Of a DNA stretch of 64,000 bases, positions 46,681 to 58,496 are shown piece after piece. A model generated the notes under the pieces. It saw only the letters and a program-made list of their open reading frames with translations. It was not told the DNA's origin and did not search any database. Origin of the DNA: Eleusine coracana subsp. coracana. Lineage: Eukaryota > Streptophyta > Magnoliopsida > Poales > Poaceae. A program made the translations under genes and the position numbers. The stretch is from contig CM064417.1 in assembly GCA_032690845.1 (NCBI GenBank), forward strand, positions 15,840,501-15,904,500. Reading direction: 5' to 3'. How positions within the stretch are numbered: the first letter of the stretch is position 1; every line of letters starts with the position of its first letter.

Positions 46681-48263
46681 TGAAAGTTGCCTAGAGGTGG
46701 GGGGTGAATAGGCAAATATCCTATGAAATTAAACTAAAACAAATTTATCAGTTGGACCGGCAGTGTCGATGACCACTGCCGGTGCTGGATCGGCAGTGCC
46801 GATGAGATAACAATAAGTCACCGAAATTAAAACTAAGCTGATTTTGCAGTTACTAAGTGGATAAGTGACTACAACAATAGTTGAAAGGAAGCTCTATAAC
46901 AATAAGAGACAACTAAACAAAGGCTACACAAGTAGATCTAGTAATTTAAGCAAATACAAGAACAAACCCAAGAGCATGAATAAATAGACAACAAGTAAAA
47001 GAAGAAGCACACGGAGACACAAGATTTGTTGCTGAAGTTGGGGCTCACAAAGAACCCTACGTCTCCGTTGAGAAGTCTACAAAGGATCGGGTCTCTTTCA
47101 ACCCTATTCTCACTCAAGCGACCACAAAGATCGAGCTCAAGTTCTCCACTATCAATTCCCTTGTGGGAGGGTAATACAAACTTCCCGAGGCATCACCACA
47201 TAAGTTGGGAGCTCTATGGGCACCGCTAACCGTCTAGGAGCAAAGCTCCAAGAGTAACAAGCACAAGTCACAAAGATGATTAAATCGAATGCTCAAGAGT
47301 GGAATGATGCTCTTTTCACTAGGAAACAATGGCTCACTCAAACCCTAGCTCAAAGAATGAAGTTTTAACTTGGAGAGGGAGAGTGAGGAGAGTGAAGCTC
47401 AAAAGTGCCAAATGATTTTTGGGTTGGAGAGATTGGACACGAAGTGGGGTGAGAACCTTTTATACAAAGGGCTCAAAAAGAGTCGTTGGCCTGACTGGAC
47501 GCCCCGCACCGGCACTGCCGATCGAGTCATCGGCTTTCTGACACACTGACATAGAACTGCAGGCAAGAAATTGGCCCGCACCAGCACTGCCGATCAGAGC
47601 ATCGGCACTACCGGTGAGGCAGCCACAGAGAAGACAAGTGGTCTCTGGAGACCTTAACCGGCACTGCCGATTGCAGTCAGCCAGAGAGCAAGGAAAAACA
47701 GTCTCTGTGGAGAGGGGACCGGCACTGTCGATCAGGGGGACCGACACTGCCGATGAGCTACAGCCAAAGCCAGAGAAGGAGTGGCTCTCTGGAAGCCATG
47801 ACCGGCACTGCCGATCAGTGAGACCGGCACTGCCGATGAGCTACAGCCAGAGAGCCAGAGATATCTGGACTTCACAGCACCTCTGGGAGGGAGGATCGGC
47901 ACTGCCGGTAAGGGACACCGGCACTGTCGATGAAGGCAAAAACAGAGGACGACATCAGTGATTTTTGTAGGAAATTTGAGCATTTGACTTTACCATACTT
48001 TGTAAATTATACCCCTCTTAATAGTACGGTTTACCTATACTCAAGAGATAAAAATAAAAACTCCATGATCTTCATTCTTGGGTAGATTTTAGACTTTCAA
48101 TTTGAGATAAATGACCATCTCCTTTTTCCTTTTTGTTTCAATACCTTTTATTCATCAATTTGAGATAGTCATCTACACACATGCTCAATAAAAACATTAG
48201 TCCATTCTTAATTGTATTGACGTCAATCACCAAAATAAAATTAGAGGCCTAGATGCACTTTCA
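46681..48263 (-). repeat. 5' LTR of the truncated copia element, with CGGCACTGCCGAT repeats
   Basis: 1583 bp, ends TGAAAGT ... ACTTTCA. No partner LTR is in the window, so limits rest on the TG/CA ends and the primer site. At least a dozen copies of CGGCACTGCCGAT or one-mismatch forms lie between 46758 and 47937, in both orientations, most in 47503-47937. Confidence 0.82.
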
Positions 48264-48965
48264 AGATGGCATGCAAATTTCTCTCAGTTTCAAGATTAAA
48301 CACATTATACAAGAGATCAGAACATAAAGCTTAACACATACTAGAATGTCAATTGACAGTTAAACAGACCTATCAAGGCCCAGATCTGTAAAGATTCTTA
48401 AACATGATCACTAATTCAGTAATTCGTACCCCTAACAGAATATTTTTAAATAGTTTAATGGAAATAAGCAAAATACAGTAGTTTATTGTTATAATGTAGT
48501 TGACTGCGATTTTGACTTGGCACGTTACTTTTTCCAACTACTGCAACATCTACAAATTACTATTGACAAATAAAAATTACTTAACATATAAACATATCTG
48601 TTGCAACATGCAAGGGTCAAAAAATATGCAGAATGCGTATATTATTATTGCAACATACAAAAATGAATATTTAAATATATTTTTAAACTGTGAATATTGT
48701 AATATTACAATAATATTAAGTGAAGCATATGCAAAAGTAAGAATTATTGACTGATACAAACTACAAAGTACAAAAGTATCTATTACAGCATATTAAAAGG
48801 ATTACTGCAACATATAGTGGTACCTATTACAAGATATAGCGTAACATATAAAAAATGAGACAAATAGTTACTAATGCAATATCCAAAATTACTAATGCAA
48901 CAAATGAAGACTGAGATATGCAGAATGTGAGTCGACTGAGAACTAGCAAATTTCTAGTATATTAC

Positions 48966-51128
48966 CATTTCCAACTTAGCTTTAAGTTTCTGAGAAGTGT
49001 CAATAATGAATTCACCTGTCAAATGTAATACATTTGTTAGAAGGGCCAGTGCCTAAAAGGATACCCAACATGGTGCTGGATATAATATATCATACTAAAA
49101 GGCCAATAATCTTGAAATTCAATACTCACACATCTTTCTAGAACCAGAGTCATGAGGAATCACAGTGTAGAATTCTCTGCAAGCACATGCAGCATAAACA
49201 TTTCAGCAAATATGAAGTTTTCAATTCTAAAAGGACAAAGCTCTGTTGAATCATCTAAGCTCTCTGTGGACGATGTCAGCCATAGCACAGCTGTCATCAA
49301 ATCTGATAAAGAAATGGTGATGTTGCCAATAACATGTGCACTGGCAAACAACCATATATAAGTCCATAATCAATCATATTATGATCTAGAAATCTTTGCG
49401 ACCAGGCCAAGGGGACTCCCATCCCCTGGTTGGCTTTGTATTCTCAAGGCAAATCTGATTCGAAGTCCTACATGAGGTTCATCTACAGCAGGCTACCTAA
49501 GGAGCATGGACTGACATCAAATTCCGAGACAAGTGCTATGAAGGCAATCGACAGGCAATGAAGGAAAGGTTTTAGCTACCGGTCATTTCGTGCGACCTGG
49601 CTTATCTAATAGCATCAGAAAGGGTACATGCTCAATAGGGATTATCCTTGCACGAGATTTGTCAGGATGTTTTTCTGTAGTGAATGGGCGCGCAATCCAC
49701 ATTATTCCCTGTTGTCTTAAGCTGGTTTCTGATGTAAGCCGTTCTAAACTAGTCTACGGTGCATAATTTTGCCTTTTAATATGGGTGAGTGGGATAGAGT
49801 GTTTAAGCCTTCATGTATGTTGTTTTTTCACTGTTTTTCAATGTATAGCACGCAGCACCCCTGCATGTTCAAGAACTATCATAATGACCAGACAATTTCA
49901 TTGCAAAGTAACAAGTTGTACAACTGATTTTTCGAATGTTGTCTGCTATTAAACTGTTCCCGTGACATTTTCTAATAATAATAATAATTCCCATGACATG
50001 TTAATAAATAGAAGGCACTCTATTAAATTTGAAATGATAGTTACTTAAAGTTCAACGGTGTAATGAATGGAAAACAATACGTATATAAAGACTGTAAAAA
50101 TAGTCAACAGAATGTCAACCAGCCATCAAATGTTAGTCATATTCAATATTTGCAACTAATAAAAAAGCCTGCACTCACCCTGTCAATTCCTCAAGTTGTG
50201 TCCTGTCTGCCGTCGAAATTACATTGGAGATCCTCTTCAAAACATCATAACCCTGTGGGAAGCTCAGAAACTTCATTATGAAAACAAAGTGAAAAGGTAG
50301 CCAAAGATTGGTAAGACAGGTTCACTTTTAATGCATACAATACTGACGTTTACATTTCACTGAGTTTTTTTAGTACAGTGTATTTTAAACTATTTACATT
50401 CCATTGTCAAGATGCAACCTAATGTTAATTTTTACTATCTAATTAGACACGTATTAAGTGCATGCTGATATTCTGAATAAAGAAAAATCAATGCAGCTTA
50501 CCTTAAATATTGTGGCTTTGCTTAGCTTTCCAAGGGGAAGTTTATCAGCGTTATAACCTGAGTCGTTAGGCAAGATGATTCAGTAAAGGAATGAACAGCA
50601 TTAGTATACTTTTAGAAACAAAAATACAAATTGAGGGACAAGATAGGACACAAAATTGTCTGCTCAGTTTTCTTACCGTGTTAATTCAGCTTCACTATTT
50701 TAACAGATGATCATTTTTCGTTTTTTGAAGAATCCTAACAGATGTTTATTAACCATGAAGAAGTCAGCCACAATTCCTCATTGTAGAATCTAACATGCAT
50801 TAAATGGACAACATCATAAAACTTCTGAAGGCCATCATACATCATTGAAGATTTTTTGAGGTAATAATGTCTGAATAAGTAAACAATAACATCCAAGTAG
50901 CTACCTATAAACAGGCTAGTATATATGTATGTAACCACCAATAAACAGGGGCTAGTGTTTTCCCAACCACTATAAAGGACGACAGCAAAAGGTAATTTTA
51001 CCTATTTCCACCATTTGCTGCTTCATCATGCTAATATTGCAGATCAGGGATATGAATTGTGCAGTTCGAGTTTCAAGTTTTATCTCTTTTATTAGATCAG
51101 CAATGGATCTTTCCTTTTTAGTCTTATG
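48966..51128 (-). pseudogene. PARP2: PARP copy A regulatory-domain exons 6-10
   Basis: These five exons encode the alpha-helical PARP regulatory domain: exon 6 TRTAQFISLICNISMMKQQM; exon 7 YNADKLPLGKLSKATIF; exon 8 YDVLKRISNVISTADRTQL; exon 9 EFYTVIPHDSGSRKM; exon 10 EFIIDTSQKLKAKLEM. Lengths 127, 56, 74, 47 and 50 bp keep phase throughout; the last three equal those of copy B. Exon 9 has S at two places where copy B has F (HDFGFRKM). No stop or indel is seen in this block. Confidence 0.88.
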
Positions 51129-51206
51129 CTGCACAGAAAAGAGAAAAACAAAGGATTAATAGTGTCGCGCTCAATTATTTCAAACCAGTTTCTAAGTAAA
51201 ACTTAC

Positions 51207-51818
51207 AGCTTCCTTGTCAGTTTCACCATAATCCATTTCAAGCCAGGCGTATTTGTTTGTGTAATATTCGAATCTCTTGCGATCAGGCCATTTGTTATGA
51301 GTCTTCTCGTAAAACTTGAGCATAAAATCATGTATTGCCTGGTATCTTGTCGTAAATGGGCCTTGTAGCTTACCATGACCTCGTGTCCCAATTCTCCCCC
51401 ATCTACTGTAGACCATGAAGCTTCCACCAGCATCAGGTTCTGCAACAATACGAAACAGTCAATGCGCCATCTAGTATCACCATGCCCCATCATTATATTC
51501 ATGGATTTGAACCCATGTACCAGAGCCCGAACAGGTACCATATATTTGTGCGTTCACACTTGAAAAAGGATGTTGTAAAGAATATGAGAGCAGATTGGGA
51601 AGCATCTAACATGTCCAGAAAGCATGATATGGATCAAATTCATATCACCTAGTTGTTGAATATTTCAAATAAATTGAAGAAACGCATTTGCAAAGAAATA
51701 CAAAAATAGAGTGAGCAAGTAATTTGCAGGACAAACCTAAAACTTGAATGATGTAAAATTTATTATTGTTGCCTCCAACATTTGTCTGGTTCAAGGTGGC
51801 ATCATAGATCTCATCATC
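51207..51818 (-). pseudogene. PARP2: PARP copy A WGR-domain exons 4 and 5
   Basis: Exon 4 (51737-51818) reads DDEIYDATLNQTNVGGNNNK and FYIIQVL; exon 5 (51207-51439) reads FMVYSRWGRIGTRGHGKLQG and ends ... WLEMDYGETDKEA. The WGR domain senses DNA ends through its W-G-R motif, here WGRIG. Both exons are open and phase-consistent with GT-AG borders. They resemble the maize PARP2 WGR region in order and length. Confidence 0.9.
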
Positions 51819-52172
51819 CTGTAGACAGACAAGCCCACGTAAAAATCTGGTCCATAATTTGACAAAAAAAAAATCTGACCCTTGGAAAAATCAATTTTAA
51901 AATTGAAAATACGTGGCATTCCATGAAAAATACTTCTCCATGAAAAGATATATAGTTGGTTACATCGACAATGCATAATTGACATTGCTTCCCGACTATA
52001 CTTGGTCGTTGCCAAGAGGAATACCAAGAAGAGGACTGTGGCAGAAGCATTCAATGAGCATTTGTGGCTTCAAGATGCAAGAGGAGCTTCTTCAGTCGGT
52101 GCTTTGGGTGAGTTTCTAGCTCTTTGGGACATTATATGGGATTTTGCTCTGCAGCCCGACACAACAACAAAA

Positions 52173-52440
52173 ATGGCCTGTAGCAGCGGTTTGAAAGTCA
52201 CTGTAGCGGCAGGCAGGTCACCCCGCCGCTACGCAAACGCAGCTACAAATATGCATTTGTAGCAGCGGGTGGTCTGTCGCCTAAATAAACCGCTGCTATA
52301 GACATATTATTAGCGGCGTTTAAAGATGTCAACCGCCGCTATTGTTAGCCATTAGTAGAGGCGGTTGACATCATCAACCGCCGCTACTGTTGGCTATTAG
52401 TAGCGGCGGTTGACAACATCAACCGCCGCTACTTGTTATT
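52173..52440. repeat. left subterminal repeats of the CACTA element
   Basis: Alternating direct and inverted copies of TAGCGGCGGTTGACA and its complement TGTCAACCGCCGCTA, about 30-60 bp apart. Confidence 0.85.
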
Positions 52441-53339
52441 TTTCAAAAAAAAAATAAAATAAAATTTAGCAAATATACAGAAATCACAGATTCTACATAC
52501 ACAGAAATTTATAAATCTCATCATAGATATTTACAACATCTCATCATAGGTATTTACAATTTCATCACAGATATTTACATCTCATCATAGAATATATACA
52601 ACATTGTCATCAAAATATTCAATCGAGCTTATAAAATGTTTTATATGAACCCTAATGCATAGTCATCATCTTTTTTCGACACATAGGCTCATATGATGCT
52701 CTTGAACCAGCCCACTCATAAAGGGACCTATGTTTTGTTGCTAGTTCACTGTTTGAGTCAAAGCACTTCCCTTCTGGACTAATTACCTCTCTCAATATAA
52801 AACGACAAAGAGAAGCTACAACTAGATAATGACATTTGTATTCAAGTGAACGCATGATTCAGGAATTATACCCTTTTTGATCGCGTCGTTCCTTTTTACC
52901 TTTGCAGCCCATTCTCTTTTTGACCTTGTGGCTTTCTGTGTCACATGAGCAGAGTCCTCAATGATATGGTCCAGGTAAAATAGAATGGACATAAACAAAA
53001 TTAACTTACCTCTTATTGAGACTCCTCAATGATATGGTTCAGATAAGTAGAAGTGTCAGCCGAGAACACACAAGTGTAGTAACCACAATGCACAATTCCT
53101 CGTATTTATTTATTACACTATAAAGTAGAGAACATAAGTTCATTACACCTATGATAATTATATGAATGGATAATACGATAAAAACATATATGAGATGCAT
53201 ATAAGTCTTACCCAAAACTTATGATGGAAGTACATCTTCTTTTTCCTTATAGGATGACATGCCCCGCCGGCTACGACATATTTCTCGTAAGCACTGCGCG
53301 ATCGATAAAAGCTTATCAGTAGATGATATTAACATCATC

Positions 53340-55469
53340 AAATCATACACACGTAGACCAATTTCTTACCGATCTATGACTTTCAGAATGTCGTCATAAA
53401 AGTTCTTGTCGTAGTCTAGGCTGTCAAGCGATAGAAGGTACCCTTCTTTCAGAAATATAATCAGACAGATCCAATGATTGCTACAACAATGTTTGTTATC
53501 AACAAATTAATTACGATTGGATTTAATTTTAACATAGGATACATAACGAAGACAGTAGTTATCCAACTTACTTGAAGTTGTAAGGGGCTATAATACACTC
53601 TCTATCTTGCCACTTCATGAAGCAGTCGTATAAGTAATTTGTAACATAAGTCCTTGCTTCTGTTGTCAAGACCGTCTTCATTTCCACAAGCTCTATCGGT
53701 GTCTTATCCGGATAATTTTTCTTTTCGGATTTACCGTTGGGTTGATCGAACTTTGGTTGATCCGGCTTGGGTTGATATAGTCCACCCTCCAATCTTTTCT
53801 ATTGGTCTCCTTTCTTTAGAAAAAGGAGTTCATGCTACAAAAAAAAATAAAAGATAATATATGGAATTATGCTTGAAATACAAAGTAGATCGAATACGAC
53901 ACTTACATGCACCACAAGGTGATGTCCATCGTGTCTAGACGAAACATCGAGTGGACATCCTCCCAAAATAGGTATAAGATTTATTCATCATCTTCGTTGA
54001 ACACCTCTTTTGAAATCCTATAAGTGATTTCGGTGACCCCTTCCTTCGACGCCATCATGTATTAGTTGTGCAACTGTCGTATCTTCCATGGCAGGTTCTT
54101 GTACATGTTATTTGATATAAGGGGTTTACCGAGTATAAATTTCAGGTAGTCCACATCGTCCGTAGGATTCTCCAAAATTTGATCATTATACGATAATACA
54201 TCTCGAGGATCTTCTTCTTACAAGACGAGCTTGTCGGTGCTTGCTAGACGTTTTTTTTAATCCAGCCAAGTACTTATCAACATCACTTTTTGCTTTTGGG
54301 TCCTTTGGCTCTTTGTCAAATCCGGTAATCGTCTTTGGGATTATTGAAGCCTTGACGACAACTGGTGCAGGCTAGACTTGGATTACCGGAGCCTAAACTT
54401 GAACCGTCGCAGCAGCTGTTGATGGAGGCTCGACTTGAATTGCCGTAGACTGGACTTGAATTGGCAGACCTTGACGACAACAGGAGAAGGCTCAACTTGA
54501 ACACTCTGCAGAAGAGGCTCGTTGTCACTATAGATTATAGGACTATGAGTCGAGTCGGCTTCCGTATAAGGAGATTGGAGCTTGTTTCCCGAGGCTGCCG
54601 CAGACATAGGAGACGGTTGTCCATCTATATTGATTGGCTGGCTCACATGAAAGGACCCGTGCCTAGACAACGGGGGTGGAGAAACTCGTGGTGAGAGGAC
54701 AACATCACGGCGTTTCCAAATAATGAAAGAGCCGAGGACATCTTGAGGATTTTCTATACCCGCCTCTGGTATTAGGCATTCGATCTCATTGTCCTCATAG
54801 TCAGGTACTATTTCTGACACGGTGACATGCACGTAACCTGGGGGGGTATCCCTGTTATGGAGTATCTCTCCTGGAAATGCCGTGCCGGATGCAACCTTCA
54901 TTGTCTTCCCCTTGTAACCAAATGGCACATGCAACTCGCAAGGAGTATCCTCAGTGATGTTCTCTATTTCTGATTGCATAGGGACTGATGGTTGACCGGA
55001 GACGGATGGTTGCGTGGAGACGGATGGCTGCGTGGATGTGGACGAACCATGTAAGAAGGCATCCATCACAGCCTGCAGGTTGGGGGTCCAAACGACCGCT
55101 TTCTTTGTCGATTGCAAACATAAGAAGTTGTCGCCTCCAATCCTCCTTGGCTTTATCTTCTCGCTCTTTCTTGTGCAATGTATGCTTCTTGTAGAGGTGT
55201 GAGGATGTTTCAGAGAAACCTTCTTTCCATGTTGCCGATGATGACATTCCTCGTACCCGACCACCATGTTCTTTGGTCCCAATAGCCTTCGCTAGCTCAT
55301 CCTTGTGATACTCCGATGTAAACAGACCAGCCTCCGTCTGCGTCGTGATGGGACCTTTCAAGGCTTGCACGACCTCAACTGTCGCGGGATCCTTCACAAT
55401 AATCTTTCCTTTATCAGTTAACTCAGAGCAACACGGTGAACTCTTTACCACATCCCTTAGATTCATCAT
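53340..55469 (-). pseudogene. CACTA second gene: DUF8039-like and Ulp1-type protease region
   Basis: The pieces 55469-54951 and 55282-54383 hold a K/E-rich helical start (WKEGFSETSSHLYKKHTLHK), a Q/S/P-rich linker and a CELHVPFGYKGKTMKVASGT block typical of the DUF8039 domain in CACTA-encoded proteins. Further on, 53792-53568 and an exon at about 53342-53480 (NHWICLIIFLKEGYLLSLDS, then LDYDKNFYDDILKVIDR followed by a GT donor) look like the C48/Ulp1 cysteine protease fold; NHW would carry the catalytic His. The active Cys is not visible. Stops and frameshifts break it; intron-like gaps exist. Role in CACTA transposition is unknown. Confidence 0.65.
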
Positions 55470-55569
55470 ATAATGGATCCTTTAATGCTTTCTCTATTCT
55501 ATGAAAATTATCAAGCTCTTTAGTTGTACCGGCATTGATCAACACCTGCGGCTCAATGTGACTCAACAA

Positions 55570-55950
55570 CTACTCAACATCAAAATCAGCTTCACCAGGT
55601 GAATCCATCGCATCCGCATCAAACGAATTGACAACCTCGACTTCAACTTCAATATGCTCATCAAATTCCATATCGAGCATACTGTTCTCATCATGTTTTG
55701 TCCATCTCGTGTACCCCTCAACAAAACCCCTCCGCACCAAGTGTGACTTTATTACTTCTATATCATTCCATAGCTTCTGATTCTTGCAATCAAAACACGA
55801 ACAATATATATCAGTCGTTCGTTCACGTCGAGCATGTTGCGCGGCCGTTTCGATGAATTTGGAAACTTCTCGTAAAAATATTGGACCCGGTCTTGGTGCC
55901 TCGTACATCCAAGATCTATCCATCGCAAACGACCTTGAACGGAAACCCAA
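55570..55950 (-). pseudogene. CACTA transposase-associated domain (TNPD N-terminus)
   Basis: From the internal ATG at 55924: MDRSWMYEAPRPGPIFLREV, then FIETAAQHARR, IYCSCFDCKNQKLW and VIKSHLVRRGFVEGY, the standard transposase-associated domain at the start of CACTA TNPD proteins. The acidic tail ends at TGA near 55570. The Transposase_21 catalytic domain that should follow is missing; the second gene begins within 100 bp, so an internal deletion is likely. Confidence 0.85.
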
Positions 55951-56000
55951 AAATTATTAAAATTCATTAATTAATTATGTGTGACAAAAAATTTAAACAG

Positions 56001-56004
<4 letters not shown>

Positions 56005-56082
<78 letters not shown>
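56005..56082. repeat. (TA)n microsatellite
   Basis: An uninterrupted TA run of about 39 units within the CACTA element. Confidence 0.97.
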
Positions 56083-56086
<4 letters not shown>

Positions 56087-56093
56087 ATTACAT

Positions 56094-56485
56094 GAAGTGA
56101 AAATATTATGCAAGGTAAAATCAAACAAACATCAAATTATTTTATATATTATTTAAATTTTATCACCATCTATCCAAAAAATATTAGAAATTAATTAATA
56201 ATAAAAAATTTAAATATTCACTAAATATAGAAACATTGAAATATAATATACATGAAGTGAGAAATATTATGCAAGGTAAAATGAAACAAACATCAAATTA
56301 TTTTATATATTATTTAACTTTTATCACCATCTATCCAAAAAATATTAGGAATTAATTAATAACAAAAAATTTAAATATTTACTAAATATACAAACATTGA
56401 AATATAATATACATGAATTGCGAAATATTATGCAAGGTAAAATAAAACAAACATCAAATTATTTTATATATTATTTAATTTTTAT
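56094..56485. repeat. AT-rich tandem repeat, period about 161 bp
   Basis: The anchor ATTATGCAAGGTAAAAT recurs at about 56104, 56266 and 56427. About 2.4 units with point changes. It lies upstream of the transposase-associated ORF in element orientation, so it could be promoter-proximal. Confidence 0.85.
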
Positions 56486-56924
56486 CAAGAAATAATAAAA
56501 TAATTAACATTCCTCTTGCCCTAATACTACCTTCTCTCTCTTCTAAAAACCAAACTAGATCTAGATTCCCATTGATATAAAACAAGCTATATATAATAAT
56601 TTTTTTACGTAGTGATGAATAGAGATGATGTATGCCTTCATAAACTTCAACTATAACCCAACATAACCATCCAAATCAAACGAATTTAGCTAAAATTTGA
56701 TGAAAACTTAACAAACTTAAAACCTAAAATTCTACTTGATTCCAAAATGAGAGCATAAAAAACTTATGGGATGAGTTCCCCTTACCTCAAAGATCAAATT
56801 TCTGCCTAAAAAACAAACTCAAAACCTTCCGCCCTTGATTTTCGTGATTTGTCCAAATTTTTGGGCCGCCACCGTTTGAGTGAAACGGAGAGCTGTCGGA
56901 ACGAGATATTTATAGCCTGGGCAC

Positions 56925-57145
56925 TTTGTAGCGGCGGTTGGAATTATCAACCACCGCTACTATGCACTAAATAGCAGCGGTTGACATTGTCAACCGCCGC
57001 TATAAACCTGGACCATTTATAGGTGGCTTTGTAGCGGCGGTTTAAACGGTGGCAGGCCCCCCAGGCTCTGTAGCGGCGTCCCACTTTGGGCCGCGCCGCT
57101 GCGGCCTTTGGGCTGCCGCCGCTACAGAGCCTATTTGTGGTAGTG
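56925..57145. repeat. right subterminal repeats and terminal repeat of the CACTA element
   Basis: Copies of GTAGCGGCGGTT and inverted forms, ending in CCTATTTGTGGTAGTG at the transposon border. Confidence 0.85.
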
Positions 57146-57148
57146 CGA

Positions 57149-57813
57149 GGCTGAGGACAAACACTATTGACGGCTCTGTTCTTCGGGCAATATTCAGCGA
57201 AGTTAGCATATACATATCTTTTCCTAGAAACAACCCAATCTAGACCATGAGAGCGAACTTGGCAATCTTGGGCTCTCAGTAAATGCAAGTTCTTCCTATG
57301 GCTTGTGGTGCATGATAGGTGTTGGACGGCGGATCGGCTAGCTCGTCGAGGTTTGGATCACCTAGAGAAGTGCATTCTGTGTGATCAAGAACATGAAACA
57401 ATCAATCATCTCTTAATGGCCTGCCCCTTTGCACGACAATATTGGTACACGGTTTATCTCAGGTCGGCCTACAAGTTGTAGCTCCCCAATCGACGGACAC
57501 AGTATTTGATGAATGGTGGGAGAAGGTGTGGCGCGCCGTTCCGGGGCAACAATAGAAGGGTTTCAACTCGTTAGTCGTGCTAGGAGCATGGATCATCTGG
57601 ACACATCGCAATGGGTGTATGTTCGAAGGACTGACTCCAAGCTTGCCTCGGGCAATCATGGCTGCAAACGATGAAAAACGTATTTAGGAGATGGCAGGAG
57701 CACGCGGTCTGTCTTCTTAGTGTGTTGTGTTGGTCGTTTGTTAACCAGTAACAGGGGCGTGTGTGTGTTGTATGGTTTCGTGTCTTATTTTTCTTCTTAA
57801 TATAATAAGACAT
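57149..57813 (+). pseudogene. LINE ORF2 C-terminus, right half
   Basis: Zinc-binding reverse transcriptase tail in the plus frame: FFLWLVVHDRCWTADRLARR, GLDHLEKCILCDQEHETINH and LLMACPFARQYWYTVY; the pattern C-X2-C-X7-H-X4-C fits zf-RVT. A stop follows YKL. The left half is at 51984-52156. Confidence 0.85.
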
Positions 57814-58243
57814 AATGCACCATTGACCAATACCAATCTAGCTGTTGCAAGTACCAATACTAAGAGGAGACATTATGCACATATCTTTGGAATAGCCTTT
57901 CAGTCTATGACAGAATCAGTTCCTCTACATCGAATACCACAGATCATATTTAAAAACAAAACTGAACACAACAGAATTCATCAGACAGTGAGCGTGTATA
58001 TTTATGAACAAAAAACAACATAATTCATCAGGAATTCACAACTTATGAGAATTCAGTGCTTGGCATGAACAACAGGAAATGGTCTAAACTGATTTTCATC
58101 ATGCAAAAAAACAAGTTTTGTTCTAAGTTCAACTAATGTGCACAACGAGTCAGAACTACATGAAGAGTGATTCAAACTGGAGTGCAGAAACCCAAAGTAA
58201 ACAACAAGTAGAATAAAAATAAGAGGTAAAAAAATTGGCACAC

Positions 58244-58370
58244 CACTTGCAAGACATGATAAGCCTTTTTTATATGGTCAGGTATGTACTGATCCAGCAC
58301 TGCAGCGCCCTTCTTGTGGCCTTAACAATCTTCTCCTTTTTCGCTTTCTCATCAGCTTCCCCATCACAAT
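58244..58370 (-). pseudogene. PARP2: PARP copy A exon 3 with 1-nt deletion
   Basis: Frame from exon 2 continues as DCDGEADEKAKKEKIVKAT; then the frame must shift by one to read KKGAAVLDQYIPDHIKKAYH and VLQV. One A is missing from the expected AAAGAAG run at about 58313. In the unshifted frame a TAA follows within about 16 codons. Borders: acceptor GGTGCAG, donor GTG/GTGTGC. An assembly error in a short run is the main alternative. Confidence 0.8.
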
Positions 58371-58496
58371 CTGCACCAGACAGACGAACAAACACGTTCA
58401 ATCCATTTCTTTAATGGATAAGAAAAAGGCACGGGTCATTTTTTTTGTGTGTGTTTTTAATGGCTACATAAAAAAAAAAGAAACAGATCAACAGAC

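Larger units (their letters stand above)
43555..48263 (-). mobile_element. Ty1/copia element, 3' half missing, in PARP copy A
   Basis: In element order: 5' LTR 46681-48263, initiator-Met primer site 46667-46680, gag 44393-46641, start of pol with gag-pre-integrase and the first part of integrase (44328 to about 43555). The rest of pol and the 3' LTR are missing; PARP intron sequence resumes at about 43555. By comparison with copy B the gap in PARP sequence covers exon 11, so a deletion accompanied or followed the insertion. Confidence 0.88.
52160..57145 (-). mobile_element. CACTA (En/Spm) transposon, internally deleted
   Basis: 4986 bp with 3-bp target duplication CGA at 52157-52159 and 57146-57148. 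Right end in reverse complement starts CACTACCACAAATAGG; left end starts CACAACAACAAAAATGG, a diverged form of CACTACTAC. Both subterminal regions carry repeats of GTAGCGGCGGTTGACA type in both orientations (52173-52440; 56925-57140), the binding sites expected for the element's TNPA-like protein. Coding regions on the minus strand: a transposase-associated domain (55570-55950) and a second gene (53340-55469). The Transposase_21 catalytic region is absent, so it is not autonomous. Confidence 0.92.
51984..57813 (+). mobile_element. LINE fragment in PARP copy A intron 3, split by a CACTA element
   Basis: LINE ORF2 sequence reads into the CACTA left end (AFNEHLWLQDARGASSVGAL, LALWDIIWDFALQPD, to 52156) and continues after the right end (EAEDKHY, then FFLWLVVHDRCWTADRLARR and CILCDQEHETINHLLMACPF, a zf-RVT domain). 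The 3' end near 57800 has CTTAATATAATAAGA. Probable target duplication: AATGCATAATTGAC (51970-51983) and AATGCACCATTGAC (57814-57827), 12 of 14 matching. Stops in the frame show that it is dead. Confidence 0.82.

Noticed and set aside
47503..47937. CRISPR-like array
   Set aside because: Repeats are short, in both orientations, unequally spaced and inside a copia LTR of a plant genome.
58411..58496. PARP exon 2 reading on past the donor
   Set aside because: The open frame continues into F/K/N-rich intron sequence; the GTCTGT donor at 58496 and the phase with exon 3 place the exon end at 58497.
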